Made by a program: the position numbers and the translations under genes. From assembly GCA_030671985.1 (NCBI GenBank), contig DAOVHI010000083.1, positions 1-6,353 of the forward strand: a DNA stretch of 6,353 nucleotides, in the 5' to 3' direction. Positions 1-5,766 of this stretch are shown piece after piece (position 1 is the first letter of the stretch; each line of letters starts with the position of its first letter). This DNA is from JAHJDO01 sp030671985 [NCBI: bacterium] (GTDB taxonomy: Bacteria > JAHJDO01). The notes under the pieces are model-generated. The model was given only the letters and a program-made list of their open reading frames with translations, searched no databases and was not told the origin of the DNA.

Positions 1-143
1 AAGTGACTGATAACATCAGCCACATCGGCAGTATGGAGCTTACTTAAAAACCTCTTAAGTTTGAGTGGAGCATTGTTATCAAGATAGTCCTGAACAATGT
101 TTATAAATCTCTCTACTTTCTTTTCCATAAAACTAATTTCCAT
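1..143 (-). CDS. mgtE: MgtE-like magnesium transporter, N-terminal fragment (runs off window)
   Basis: Only the first 47 codons are present; the gene continues past base 1. The translated start is MEISFMEKKVERF followed by a helical stretch and the segment LHTADVADVIS near residues 37-47. That segment resembles the 'LHPADIAELL' signature opening the MgtE N-terminal helical domain. In full MgtE proteins (about 450 residues) this cytosolic domain is followed by two CBS domains and a membrane domain forming a Mg2+ channel gated by intracellular Mg2+. None of those later parts can be seen, so a lone MgtE_N-domain protein is an alternative. The start could be the ATG at 143 or the in-frame ATG at 128; neither has a strong Shine-Dalgarno. 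I chose 143 because it lies about 20 nt after the predicted transcription start. It follows alr by 62 bp but has its own promoter in that gap. Confidence 0.62.
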   Translation of the reverse strand, partial: MEISFMEKKVERFINIVQDYLDNNAPLKLKRFLSKLHTADVADVISH

Positions 144-169
144 ACCGTCTATTTATTTAATATTTGGGT

Positions 170-199
170 ATTATAGCAACGGAGAGGTCATAAAGTCAA
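170..199 (-). promoter_or_regulatory. Sigma70-type promoter for the mgtE-like gene
   Basis: Read on the minus strand, TTGACT (194-199) is followed after 18 nt by a perfect TATAAT (170-175). Transcription would start near 163, giving a leader of about 20 nt before the ATG at 143. It sits just after the alr stop codon, so the transporter gene can be transcribed separately from mdh-alr. No hairpin terminator lies between the alr stop and this promoter, so read-through is also possible. Confidence 0.7.
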
Positions 200-205
200 A
201 AAGAG

Positions 206-1327
206 TTAATCGACATACACCCTCGGTACTCTATTGCTGATCATACAGAATACTTCGTTAGGTATTGTGCCTATTTTCTCTGCGATTTCTTCAACACTTA
301 TTCTCGCTTGTCCTTGCGCGCCGATCAAAACAACTTCGTCTCCTACTGACACGTCAGGGATTTTACTAACATCTACTACTAATTGATCCATACAAACTCT
401 TCCAACGATAGGAGCTCTTTTACCTTTTATCAATACCTCGCCCCTGTTTGAAAGCAATCTGCTGTATCCATCGCCATATCCGATAGGTATTGTAGCGAGA
501 ATTGCTTTTTGTTTAGTTGTGTATGTTCTTCCATAACTAATTGTAGAACCTTGTCTAGCTTCTTTCATAAAAACAACTCTTGTGCTTAATGTCAAAGCCG
601 GTTTGAGCTTCGCATCTTTGGGAACATGCGGTGATGGATATGCTCCGTAGAGCATTAAGCCAGGCCTGACCATATCAAAGAAGCTGTCATGAATATTTTT
701 CGATAGAATAGCTCCACTGTTTGCCATATGTTTTATTGGAATTGAGATTCCTGAGGATTCCAGTTCATTCAGAATGTTCTTAAATCGCTTTATCTGAAGC
801 AGGCTGAAATCTTTGTCCGCTTCATCGGACGAGGGGAAATGGGTAAATATGCCCTCTAAAAACAAGTTTTCTAATTTACGGAGTTCTTTTACAAAATTTG
901 CGGCATGTTCAAAGTATGACCCTATTCGTCCCATACCTGTATCAACTTTGATATGTACAGCTGCTTTCTTGTGAAACCCTTCTGCTTTTCTGTTCAATTC
1001 TTTTGCGAAATCCAGATCCGCTACAGTTGGTATTACGTTATATGAAAGGATGTCCCCTATTTCATGTTTAAAGGAACAGCCAAGTATTAAAATGGGTGCA
1101 TTTATACATGCTCTACGCAAACGGACAGCTTCTTCAATATTGGCAATACCAAGATAATTAACACTGCTGTTTACTGCGATTTTTGCTGTTTGCACATCTC
1201 CATGTCCATAAGCATTTGCCTTAACTGCCGCAAGAATTTTTCTGTCTTTACCTATTATGTTTTTTATACAGTCAATATTATGTCTTATGGCTCCAAGATC
1301 AATCTGCGCAATAGTGCGATATTTCAT
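206..1327 (-). CDS. alr: Alanine racemase
   Basis: PLP-dependent enzyme interconverting L- and D-alanine in the cytoplasm, supplying D-Ala for peptidoglycan. The 373-residue length is normal for the family. The N-terminal TIM barrel carries the PLP lysine K36 in AVKANAYGHG. HIKVDTGMGRIG (125-136) contains K127, at the place of the often carbamylated lysine, and R134. HMANSGA (200-206) and RPGLMLYG (221-228) form the phosphate-binding and active-site loops. The second catalytic base is Y265 in SYGRTY, the same number as in the Geobacillus enzyme. C-terminal beta-domain motifs GYGDGY (283-288), VGRVCMDQ (308-315) and SNRVPRVY near the end are all present, so the gene looks intact and functional. 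It starts 26 nt after the mdh stop and is probably co-transcribed with it. The ATG has no recognisable Shine-Dalgarno; a small GC hairpin lies just before it. Confidence 0.96.
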   Translation of the reverse strand: MKYRTIAQIDLGAIRHNIDCIKNIIGKDRKILAAVKANAYGHGDVQTAKIAVNSSVNYLGIANIEEAVRLRRACINAPILILGCSFKHEIGDILSYNVIPTVADLDFAKELNRKAEGFHKKAAVHIKVDTGMGRIGSYFEHAANFVKELRKLENLFLEGIFTHFPSSDEADKDFSLLQIKRFKNILNELESSGISIPIKHMANSGAILSKNIHDSFFDMVRPGLMLYGAYPSPHVPKDAKLKPALTLSTRVVFMKEARQGSTISYGRTYTTKQKAILATIPIGYGDGYSRLLSNRGEVLIKGKRAPIVGRVCMDQLVVDVSKIPDVSVGDEVVLIGAQGQARISVEEIAEKIGTIPNEVFCMISNRVPRVYVD

Positions 1328-1334
1328 TTTACAG

Positions 1335-1349
1335 GCGGGTAGTTCCCGC
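1335..1349 (-). promoter_or_regulatory. Small GC hairpin between mdh and alr
   Basis: The minus-strand RNA reads GCGGG AACUA CCCGC: a 5-bp all-GC stem with a 5-nt loop, extendable by one G-U pair. It occupies nearly all of the 26-nt gap between the mdh stop and alr start and ends 7 nt before the alr ATG, where a Shine-Dalgarno would normally lie. No U-run follows, so it is not a standard intrinsic terminator. It may modulate alr translation or mark mRNA processing; a chance palindrome is possible given its short stem. Confidence 0.4.
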
Positions 1350-1353
1350 TGAA

Positions 1354-2283
1354 TTAAAGTTCTAATTGTGAAATGTCTTCGGCAACTTTTTGGGCTGAAA
1401 TCTTCAGCGCGGACATATCAGATTCGGAAAGTTCCAATTCCATTATTTCTTCAACTCCCTGCCTGCCTATTTTAACAGGAACTCCTAAGAAGATTTCTTT
1501 TATGCCATACTGACCGTTCAGATAAGCGGAAGCAGGTATGATTCTTTTTTCGTCGTTGATGATGGCTTTTACCATCTGAACAACTGATGCGGCAGGGGCA
1601 TAAAAGGCGCTGCCTGTCTTAAGCAGGGCAACTATCTCTGCCCCTCCCTTTCTGGTACGGGTCACTATCTCTTCTATACGCTGGCTGTCCATAAGACTAC
1701 CCAAAGAGATACTGCTAACTGTTGTCCTGTCAACCAAAGGCACCATAGAATCGCCATGACCGCCTAAAACCATTGTTTGAATATCACTGGATGCAACTTT
1801 TAACGCTCCGGCTATAAATGTCCTGAATCTGGCAGTATCCAAAACTCCAGCCATACCCATAACCCTTTGTTCCGTAAATTGAGTTGTCTTTAAAGCCACA
1901 TAAGCCATGATATCCAGAGGGTTAGTGACCATGATAATTATGGCCTCAGGAGCTAACTTGATTACTTCCGTACAGATACTTTTAATAATTTTTGAATTAG
2001 TCTCCAACAAATCAGAACGTGACATACCTGGCTTACGGGCCAATCCTGCAGTAATAACCACAATATCCGAATCTTTAGCCAGAGCCATATCGGTGCCACC
2101 GGCAATTGGCATAGAAAAACCTTCCACAGGACCAGCTTCGGCTAGGTCTAAGGCTTTGCCTGCAGCCAGACCCTCCTGTATATCAATCAAAACCACTTCT
2201 GCCAGATTATCTTGTAAAATCAAATGGGCACAGGTAGCGCCAACATTTCCTGCGCCGATTACACTAACTTTCGGATTCCTCAT
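1354..2283 (-). CDS. mdh: Malate dehydrogenase (LDH-like, NAD-dependent)
   Basis: Catalyses reversible oxidation of malate to oxaloacetate with NAD+ (TCA cycle or its reductive branch). At 309 residues it fits the lactate dehydrogenase-like MDH group. The Rossmann loop is GAGNVG (10-15) and the adenosine-binding acid is D34, favouring NAD over NADP. In the active-site loop ARKPGMSR (82-89), R83 occupies the position that selects dicarboxylate substrates; lactate dehydrogenases have Q there. Other residues are N121 in VTNPLD, the D149/R152 pair in LDTARFR, and catalytic H176 in GGHGDSMVP. An upstream in-frame TTG would give seven extra residues, but it falls inside the promoter's -10 box. The ATG at 2283 has a GGAGGAG site 5 nt upstream, so it is the real start. 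It has its own strong promoter and is followed 26 nt later by alr. I see no terminator between tsaB and this promoter. Confidence 0.95.
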   Translation of the reverse strand: MRNPKVSVIGAGNVGATCAHLILQDNLAEVVLIDIQEGLAAGKALDLAEAGPVEGFSMPIAGGTDMALAKDSDIVVITAGLARKPGMSRSDLLETNSKIIKSICTEVIKLAPEAIIIMVTNPLDIMAYVALKTTQFTEQRVMGMAGVLDTARFRTFIAGALKVASSDIQTMVLGGHGDSMVPLVDRTTVSSISLGSLMDSQRIEEIVTRTRKGGAEIVALLKTGSAFYAPAASVVQMVKAIINDEKRIIPASAYLNGQYGIKEIFLGVPVKIGRQGVEEIMELELSESDMSALKISAQKVAEDISQLEL

Positions 2284-2286
2284 ATG

Positions 2287-2293
2287 CTCCTCC
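2287..2293 (-). promoter_or_regulatory. Ribosome binding site deciding the mdh start
   Basis: GGAGGAG on the minus strand with its GGAGG core 5 nt before the ATG at 2283. This is the strongest Shine-Dalgarno among the minus-strand genes and argues against the upstream TTG and ATG codons in the same frame, which lie in or before it. Confidence 0.85.
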
Positions 2294-2303
2294 ATTGCGC
2301 ACA

Positions 2304-2333
2304 ATTATACTTTTATAACCAAACTAATGTCAA
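2304..2333 (-). promoter_or_regulatory. Consensus sigma70-type promoter for mdh-alr
   Basis: On the minus strand a perfect TTGACA (2328-2333) is separated by 18 nt from a perfect TATAAT (2304-2309). The predicted transcription start is near 2297, giving a short leader of about 14 nt that contains the mdh Shine-Dalgarno. With both hexamers at consensus, strong expression is expected unless repressed. No obvious operator palindrome overlaps it. Confidence 0.82.
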
Positions 2334-2353
2334 TTACAAATACCTTGCTTTAC

Positions 2354-3049
2354 TTATATCTTTCCATGCTTCTCCTCCCATTTAATTTCAGCATCCGACA
2401 GTTTTATATAATTCGGTTTTAAGTCAAAATGGTTCACTCCTTCACCTTTTTTTAATATTTTCTCTCCCAAAAACGCAATGCTTGAAGCGCGCGGAATACC
2501 AAGATCAGGAGAACACACAATAGCCAGATCCCCCAATTCTTTTTTTAATGTGTTGCAATATAGCGTCGTTGCGTTGCCGATAAAGATTGTTTTCTCCTTA
2601 GTTTTTTTAATTAATTCCTCAATCGTAAGAACCATATCATCTGTCAATTTTTTCATATTTGGCATTTCGTAAATTGCCGCGTATACCTGCTTTCTTCTTG
2701 CATCTGTGATCACGCATACTTGGCCGGTACATGAATTCATCAAGTTATATGCAATTCCATCCAGCGTAGAAACTCCGACCGTTTGAATGTCGAACGCCAT
2801 TGCCATTCCCTTTGCCGCGCTGATACCTATTCTAACTCCTGTAAAAGATCCCGGACCTATTGAAACAGTGATGGCTTCTATGTCTTTTGGAACAAATTCT
2901 ACATTTGCAAGAACATGTTCTATCATTGGCATAAGATGTTGTGAATGTGTTTTTGAAATATTAGTCGTATACTCCGCAATAAGCTGGGAATTATCCAGTA
3001 TGCACACACTGCAAGCGTTTGTAGCAGTTTCGATACCAAGTATTCTCAT
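2354..3049 (-). CDS. tsaB: tRNA t6A37 threonylcarbamoyltransferase complex subunit TsaB
   Basis: TsaB (YeaZ) is the ASKHA-fold scaffold that pairs with TsaD and TsaE to transfer the threonylcarbamoyl group to A37 of ANN-decoding tRNAs. At 231 residues it has the usual length. Visible signatures are the N-terminal ILGIETATNACSV (3-15), HSQHLMP (35-41), the diagnostic GPGSFTGVRIG (65-75) and DARRKQVYAAIY (116-127). The C-terminal PNYIKLSDAE corresponds to the family's 'P.Y.R..eAE' ending. The absence of the histidine metal ligands of TsaD separates it from that paralogue. It starts one base after the tsaE stop (TAA-A-ATG), with only a weak upstream GTGAG, so it is probably translationally coupled to tsaE. 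Neither tsaD nor tsaC is in this window. Confidence 0.94.
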   Translation of the reverse strand: MRILGIETATNACSVCILDNSQLIAEYTTNISKTHSQHLMPMIEHVLANVEFVPKDIEAITVSIGPGSFTGVRIGISAAKGMAMAFDIQTVGVSTLDGIAYNLMNSCTGQVCVITDARRKQVYAAIYEMPNMKKLTDDMVLTIEELIKKTKEKTIFIGNATTLYCNTLKKELGDLAIVCSPDLGIPRASSIAFLGEKILKKGEGVNHFDLKPNYIKLSDAEIKWEEKHGKI

Positions 3050-3050
3050 T

Positions 3051-3509
3051 TTATCTCACTTTTTCCAGCAGACTTTTATATGTCGCCCCTTTTGCCTGTA
3101 AAGTTATTTGTCTTTTATTAGTTCCTGTCACTTTTATATTTACCGTTAGATATTCTTCAGACAGCATTTCTGCTGCTCTATCTGCCCATTCTATTATACA
3201 TGTTCCATTTCCATAGATATATTCGTCCCATCCCAGATTGTAAAGCTCGCTTGAATTCTTCAACCTGTATAAATCAATATGATAAACAGGAATTCTTCCT
3301 TCGTACTGATTGATTATCGTATAAGTCGGACTTGTTATGTAATCTTCCCTCACTCCAAGTCCCGAGCATAACCCGTTGGAAATAACAGTCTTACCCGCGC
3401 CAAGATTTCCAATCAGCGCAACAACATTACCTTCTTTTAATAGTTCCCCTATTTTCATGCCAAGACATATTGTGTCTTCCGGATTGTTTGTGGTAAATAA
3501 TTTTTTCAT
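3051..3509 (-). CDS. tsaE: tRNA t6A37 biosynthesis ATPase TsaE
   Basis: TsaE (YjeE) is the small P-loop ATPase that drives turnover of the TsaB-TsaD complex in tRNA t6A37 synthesis. The 152-residue protein has Walker A GNLGAGKT (34-41), SPTYTI (60-65), the Mg-binding HIDLYRL with D79, and the family motif IIEWADR with E107 and W108. These match residues known to be essential in the E. coli protein, allowing for a one- or two-residue offset. The ATG at 3509 is the natural start, as family members begin within a few residues of it, but the Shine-Dalgarno is poor (GGA, 5 nt upstream). It is the first gene of a tsaE-tsaB transcript diverging from the plus-strand TA cassette. Its upstream element at 3516-3555 resembles the one before uxaC. 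Confidence 0.95.
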   Translation of the reverse strand: MKKLFTTNNPEDTICLGMKIGELLKEGNVVALIGNLGAGKTVISNGLCSGLGVREDYITSPTYTIINQYEGRIPVYHIDLYRLKNSSELYNLGWDEYIYGNGTCIIEWADRAAEMLSEEYLTVNIKVTGTNKRQITLQAKGATYKSLLEKVR

Positions 3510-3515
3510 GTTCCA

Positions 3516-3555
3516 AATATTACTCTAATTGAGACAAAAAAGAAAGAATTTGTTG
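3516..3555 (-). repeat. 40-bp dispersed element, copy A (before tsaE)
   Basis: First of two same-orientation copies (the other at 5767-5806), 32 of 40 positions identical without gaps. On the plus strand it has a 15-nt identical block AATATTACTCTAATT, six positions that all differ, then an A-rich block ending AAAGAATT and GTTG. On the minus strand it shows a T-rich tract followed by AATTAGAGTAATATT, lying 6 nt before the tsaE ATG. TAATAT (3517-3522) could act as a -10 box; the mRNA would then be nearly leaderless for tsaE. There is no good -35. It ends 3 bp before the TA promoter. Confidence 0.6.
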
Positions 3556-3558
3556 TGG

Positions 3559-3587
3559 TTGACAATTGCGTGACAATTGTGTACACT
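3559..3587 (+). promoter_or_regulatory. Promoter of the toxin-antitoxin operon
   Basis: A perfect TTGACA (3559-3564) is followed after 17 nt by TACACT (3582-3587), a fair -10 box. Transcription would start near 3594, leaving about 20 nt of leader with the antitoxin Shine-Dalgarno. The core promoter is covered by the tandem repeat described at 3560-3586, so occupancy of that repeat should block RNA polymerase. Confidence 0.75.
3560..3586 (+). promoter_or_regulatory. Operator-like tandem repeat in the TA promoter
   Basis: Two adjacent 11-bp units, TGACAATTGCG (3560-3570) and TGACAATTGTG (3571-3581), match at 10 of 11 positions. The spacing of about one helical turn puts both on the same DNA face. 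The second unit contains the palindrome ACAATTGT (3573-3580) and runs into GTGTACAC (3579-3586), an 8-bp palindrome with a TGTACA core. TGTACA cores are known in the E. coli yefM-yoeB operator, whose antitoxin is related to this one. Autoregulation by the antitoxin or antitoxin-toxin complex is therefore the likely role, by inference. Confidence 0.62.
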
Positions 3588-3603
3588 ACAGTTAAATACG
3601 AAA

Positions 3604-3609
3604 GGGAGG
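3604..3609 (+). promoter_or_regulatory. Ribosome binding site deciding the antitoxin start
   Basis: GGGAGG lies 5 nt before the ATG at 3615. A longer reading from GTG at 3555 would run through the promoter and operator and has no Shine-Dalgarno, so the ATG at 3615 is the start. Confidence 0.85.
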
Positions 3610-3614
3610 CATAT

Positions 3615-3902
3615 ATGCAGTTCGTTACTGTAAGAGATTTGCGTGGAAAATCTGCTCAGGTTTGGCGAAGACTGTCAAACGAAAAAGAAATAATAATTAC
3701 TTCAAATGGAAAACCAATTGCTATTCTGTCTGCTGCATCAGAAGGCTCTCTGGAAGAGTCTCTAGCTGCATTTCGTCAGGCCCGCGCAATTAGAGCAGTT
3801 GCTTCACTGCAACAACGATCTGTCGAAATGGAAAGAGATCAAATGAGTCTTGAAGATATAAACGCCGAAATTAAAGTAGAACGAAAGAAACGTTCTAAAT
3901 GA
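3615..3902 (+). CDS. Phd/YefM-type antitoxin
   Basis: A 95-residue protein with the two-part layout of type II antitoxins. The N-terminal part (about 1-45) has the Phd/YefM fold pattern: TVRDLRGKSAQVWRRL, then a beta hairpin EIIITSNGKPIAIL, whose 'sNGkPiAvl' turn is typical of the family. This part dimerises and binds the operator. The rest (about 46-95) is highly charged and probably helical, ending in ERKKRSK; such tails wrap around and neutralise the toxin. Its stop overlaps the toxin start (ATGA at 3899-3902), so production of the two is coupled. It probably represses its own promoter at the tandem repeat just upstream. Pairing of a Phd/YefM antitoxin with a PIN toxin, rather than a RelE/YoeB or Doc toxin, is known but less familiar. 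A VapB family name is possible, but the N-terminus fits Phd/YefM better. Confidence 0.85.
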   Translation: MQFVTVRDLRGKSAQVWRRLSNEKEIIITSNGKPIAILSAASEGSLEESLAAFRQARAIRAVASLQQRSVEMERDQMSLEDINAEIKVERKKRSK

Positions 3903-4312
3903 AAATAGTTTTAGACACTAACGTAATCGTCTCAGGTCTTCTTTCTCCGTATAATGCTCCGGGGGAAATCGTTCGCATGGTATCCTCTGGAGTTTTAAAA
4001 CTCTGTTACGATGCGCGAATTATTTCTGAATACAGAAGTGTATTACTCCGCCAAAAATTCAAGTTTGATCCTGAGCATATTGATGCTTTAATCGACCAGA
4101 TAAAAGTTTGCGGATACATAACTGTATCAAAACCGCTTCCTAAAAAATTACCGGACGCAGATGATGAGCCGTTTTTGGAAGTTGCGCTTGCAGAAAAAGC
4201 CAGCTACTTAATCACAGGAAATTTAATACACTATCCTGTTGAATCCTGTCAAAAAATAAAAGTTGTTTCGCCAGCTAAATTTGTAGATGTTTATAGAAAG
4301 TCAGGATTGTAA
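3899..4312 (+). CDS. PIN-domain ribonuclease toxin
   Basis: A 137-residue single-domain PIN protein of the type often labelled 'putative toxin, PIN family' (COG1569-like). PIN toxins are Mg/Mn-dependent endoribonucleases, in known VapC cases cutting tRNA or rRNA. Acidic residues fit the active site: D6 in VLDTNVIVSGLL (with N8), E44 in ISEYRSVL, and D86/D88/D89 in LPDADDEPFLEVAL. The late motif ITGNLIHYP (105-113) has asparagine where classic VapC proteins have aspartate ('TGD'); my recollection is that 'TGN..H.P' is usual in this subfamily, so it need not mean inactivation. The start overlaps the antitoxin stop by 4 bp (ATGA). The gene ends 7 bp from the end of uxaC, which runs the opposite way. 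Its RNA target cannot be told from sequence. The reading frame is intact. Confidence 0.88.
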   Translation: MKIVLDTNVIVSGLLSPYNAPGEIVRMVSSGVLKLCYDARIISEYRSVLLRQKFKFDPEHIDALIDQIKVCGYITVSKPLPKKLPDADDEPFLEVALAEKASYLITGNLIHYPVESCQKIKVVSPAKFVDVYRKSGL

Positions 4313-4319
4313 TTTATAT

Positions 4320-5738
4320 TTATTTTTCAATTTCAATCCCTGTATATTTAACCGCATTGTTAAAAGAAATATCCTCAATAATATGGCCTAGGAATTCTAT
4401 ATTGTTTGGCAATTCTCCGTTTTCAACGTCCTGCGCAATAATATTACATAGAATCCTTCTAAAATATTCGTGTCTTGGATATGAAAGAAAACTGCGTGAA
4501 TCGGTAAGCATGCCAACAAAGCGGCTCAAAAGACCTGTGCAGGATAAAGCATTTATTTGTTTTTCCATACCGTCTTTGTGGTCAAGAAACCACCATGCCG
4601 ATCCAAATTGTATCTTGCCGGGAATTGAAGAATCCTGAAAATTACCAGCCATTGTAGCTAAAATCTCGTTATCTCTTGGATTTAGGTTATAAAGAATTGT
4701 CTTTGGCAGCTTGCCCATAAGGTGTAATTTGTCAAGAAATTTTGATAGAGATCCGGCAATCTCAAAGTCGCCAATAGAATCAAATCCTATATCCGCACCC
4801 AACCTTCTGAACATAAGAGTATTGTTGTTTCTCATAGCTCCAAGATGAAGCTGCTGAACCCAATTTTTCTCGTAATCCATGATGCCGAATTCAACCATCA
4901 TTGCAGACTTAAATTTTAAAACTTCTTCTAAAGAAAGCTCTTTTTTAGAGCGGGCTTTATTAAATATGATTTTTATTTCACTCTTTGTATAATCCTCCGC
5001 ATAAGCCGTCTCAATGCCATGATCGGAAATACGGCAGCCCATGTGATGGAAAAAATCATGCCGTTTTCTAATTGCATTCAAAAATCCGATGTAATCATTA
5101 ACACTAACGTTGCTTACTTTTTCCAGCGTATCGACCCATTCATTAAATTTCTTAATATTTTCAACAGCCATAGCTTTGTCGGGACGAAATGTAGGCAGTA
5201 CCTTAATGCTGAAACTGTTGTCGTTTTTAATTTGTTCATGATACACAAGATTATCTATCGGGTCATCGGTTGTGCATATTGCCTTAACATTCATCTTCTG
5301 CATAAGTCCGCGAGCTCTAAATTGCTCCTTATGAAGCATATCGCTGCATTCTTCATAAATTCCACGCGCTGTAGACGGGTTTAGAAGCTCCTTTATTCCA
5401 AAATAACGGTTCAATTCCAGCAACGCCCAATGGTACAGTGGATTACGTATTAAAAAAGGAACTGTTTTAGCCCACGCTTCAAATTTTTCATAGTCATTCG
5501 CATCGCCCGTGCAAAAACGTTCGTCAATACCATTTGACCTCATAGCCCGCCATTTATAATGATCTCCGCCAAGCCATACTTCGCTGAGATTCTTAAATTG
5601 CTTATTCTCGGCAATATCCTGCACCGGCAAATGACAGTGATAGTCAAAGATCGGCATATTTTTAGAATGCTCGTGAAAAAGGGTTTGGGCGGTCTTTGTC
5701 TGTAATAAAAAATTCTCATCCATGAATTTGTTTTTCAT
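4320..5738 (-). CDS. uxaC: Glucuronate (uronate) isomerase
   Basis: Converts D-glucuronate to D-fructuronate and D-galacturonate to D-tagaturonate, the first step of uronic-acid use in the cytoplasm. The 472-residue length is close to the 470 of E. coli UxaC. It belongs to the amidohydrolase superfamily: the metal site begins with H34 and H36 in FDYHCHL. Further motifs are WLGGDHYKWRAMR (55-67), CTTDDP (155-160), GAMRNNN (300-306), AWWF (381-384) and TDSRSFLSYPRHEYFRR (412-428). The ATG at 5738 is preceded by AAGGAA at a 7-nt spacing, which favours it over the in-frame ATG five codons later. No other uronate gene (uxuA/B, uxaA/B, kdgK, transporter) is in the window, so it may be a scattered pathway member. 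The gene converges on the PIN toxin with only 7 bp between stops and no hairpin terminator. It is preceded by copy B of the 40-bp element. Confidence 0.95.
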   Translation of the reverse strand: MKNKFMDENFLLQTKTAQTLFHEHSKNMPIFDYHCHLPVQDIAENKQFKNLSEVWLGGDHYKWRAMRSNGIDERFCTGDANDYEKFEAWAKTVPFLIRNPLYHWALLELNRYFGIKELLNPSTARGIYEECSDMLHKEQFRARGLMQKMNVKAICTTDDPIDNLVYHEQIKNDNSFSIKVLPTFRPDKAMAVENIKKFNEWVDTLEKVSNVSVNDYIGFLNAIRKRHDFFHHMGCRISDHGIETAYAEDYTKSEIKIIFNKARSKKELSLEEVLKFKSAMMVEFGIMDYEKNWVQQLHLGAMRNNNTLMFRRLGADIGFDSIGDFEIAGSLSKFLDKLHLMGKLPKTILYNLNPRDNEILATMAGNFQDSSIPGKIQFGSAWWFLDHKDGMEKQINALSCTGLLSRFVGMLTDSRSFLSYPRHEYFRRILCNIIAQDVENGELPNNIEFLGHIIEDISFNNAVKYTGIEIEK

Positions 5739-5766
5739 CGATTAATTCCTTCATATTATCCAGCTG

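Noticed and set aside
1335-1349. GC hairpin after mdh as a rho-independent terminator
   Set aside because: No U-run follows on the minus strand and the stem is only 5 bp, so termination is unlikely; kept only as a possible translation-level element.
1907-2422. Open plus-strand frame of 171 codons across mdh and the mdh promoter
   Set aside because: It is antisense to well-recognised mdh and tsaB sequence, lacks a ribosome site and matches no family; a shadow of the real genes.
2787-3101. Open plus-strand frame of 104 codons opposite tsaB
   Set aside because: It is fully explained as the complement of tsaB and the end of tsaE; no Shine-Dalgarno or recognisable domain.
3555-3614. Longer antitoxin start at GTG 3555
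   Set aside because: This stretch is the promoter and tandem operator; GGGAGG five bases before the ATG at 3615 gives the start.
5019-5384. Open plus-strand frame of 121 codons opposite uxaC
   Set aside because: The minus strand holds clear conserved UxaC motifs; this translation shows no family features.
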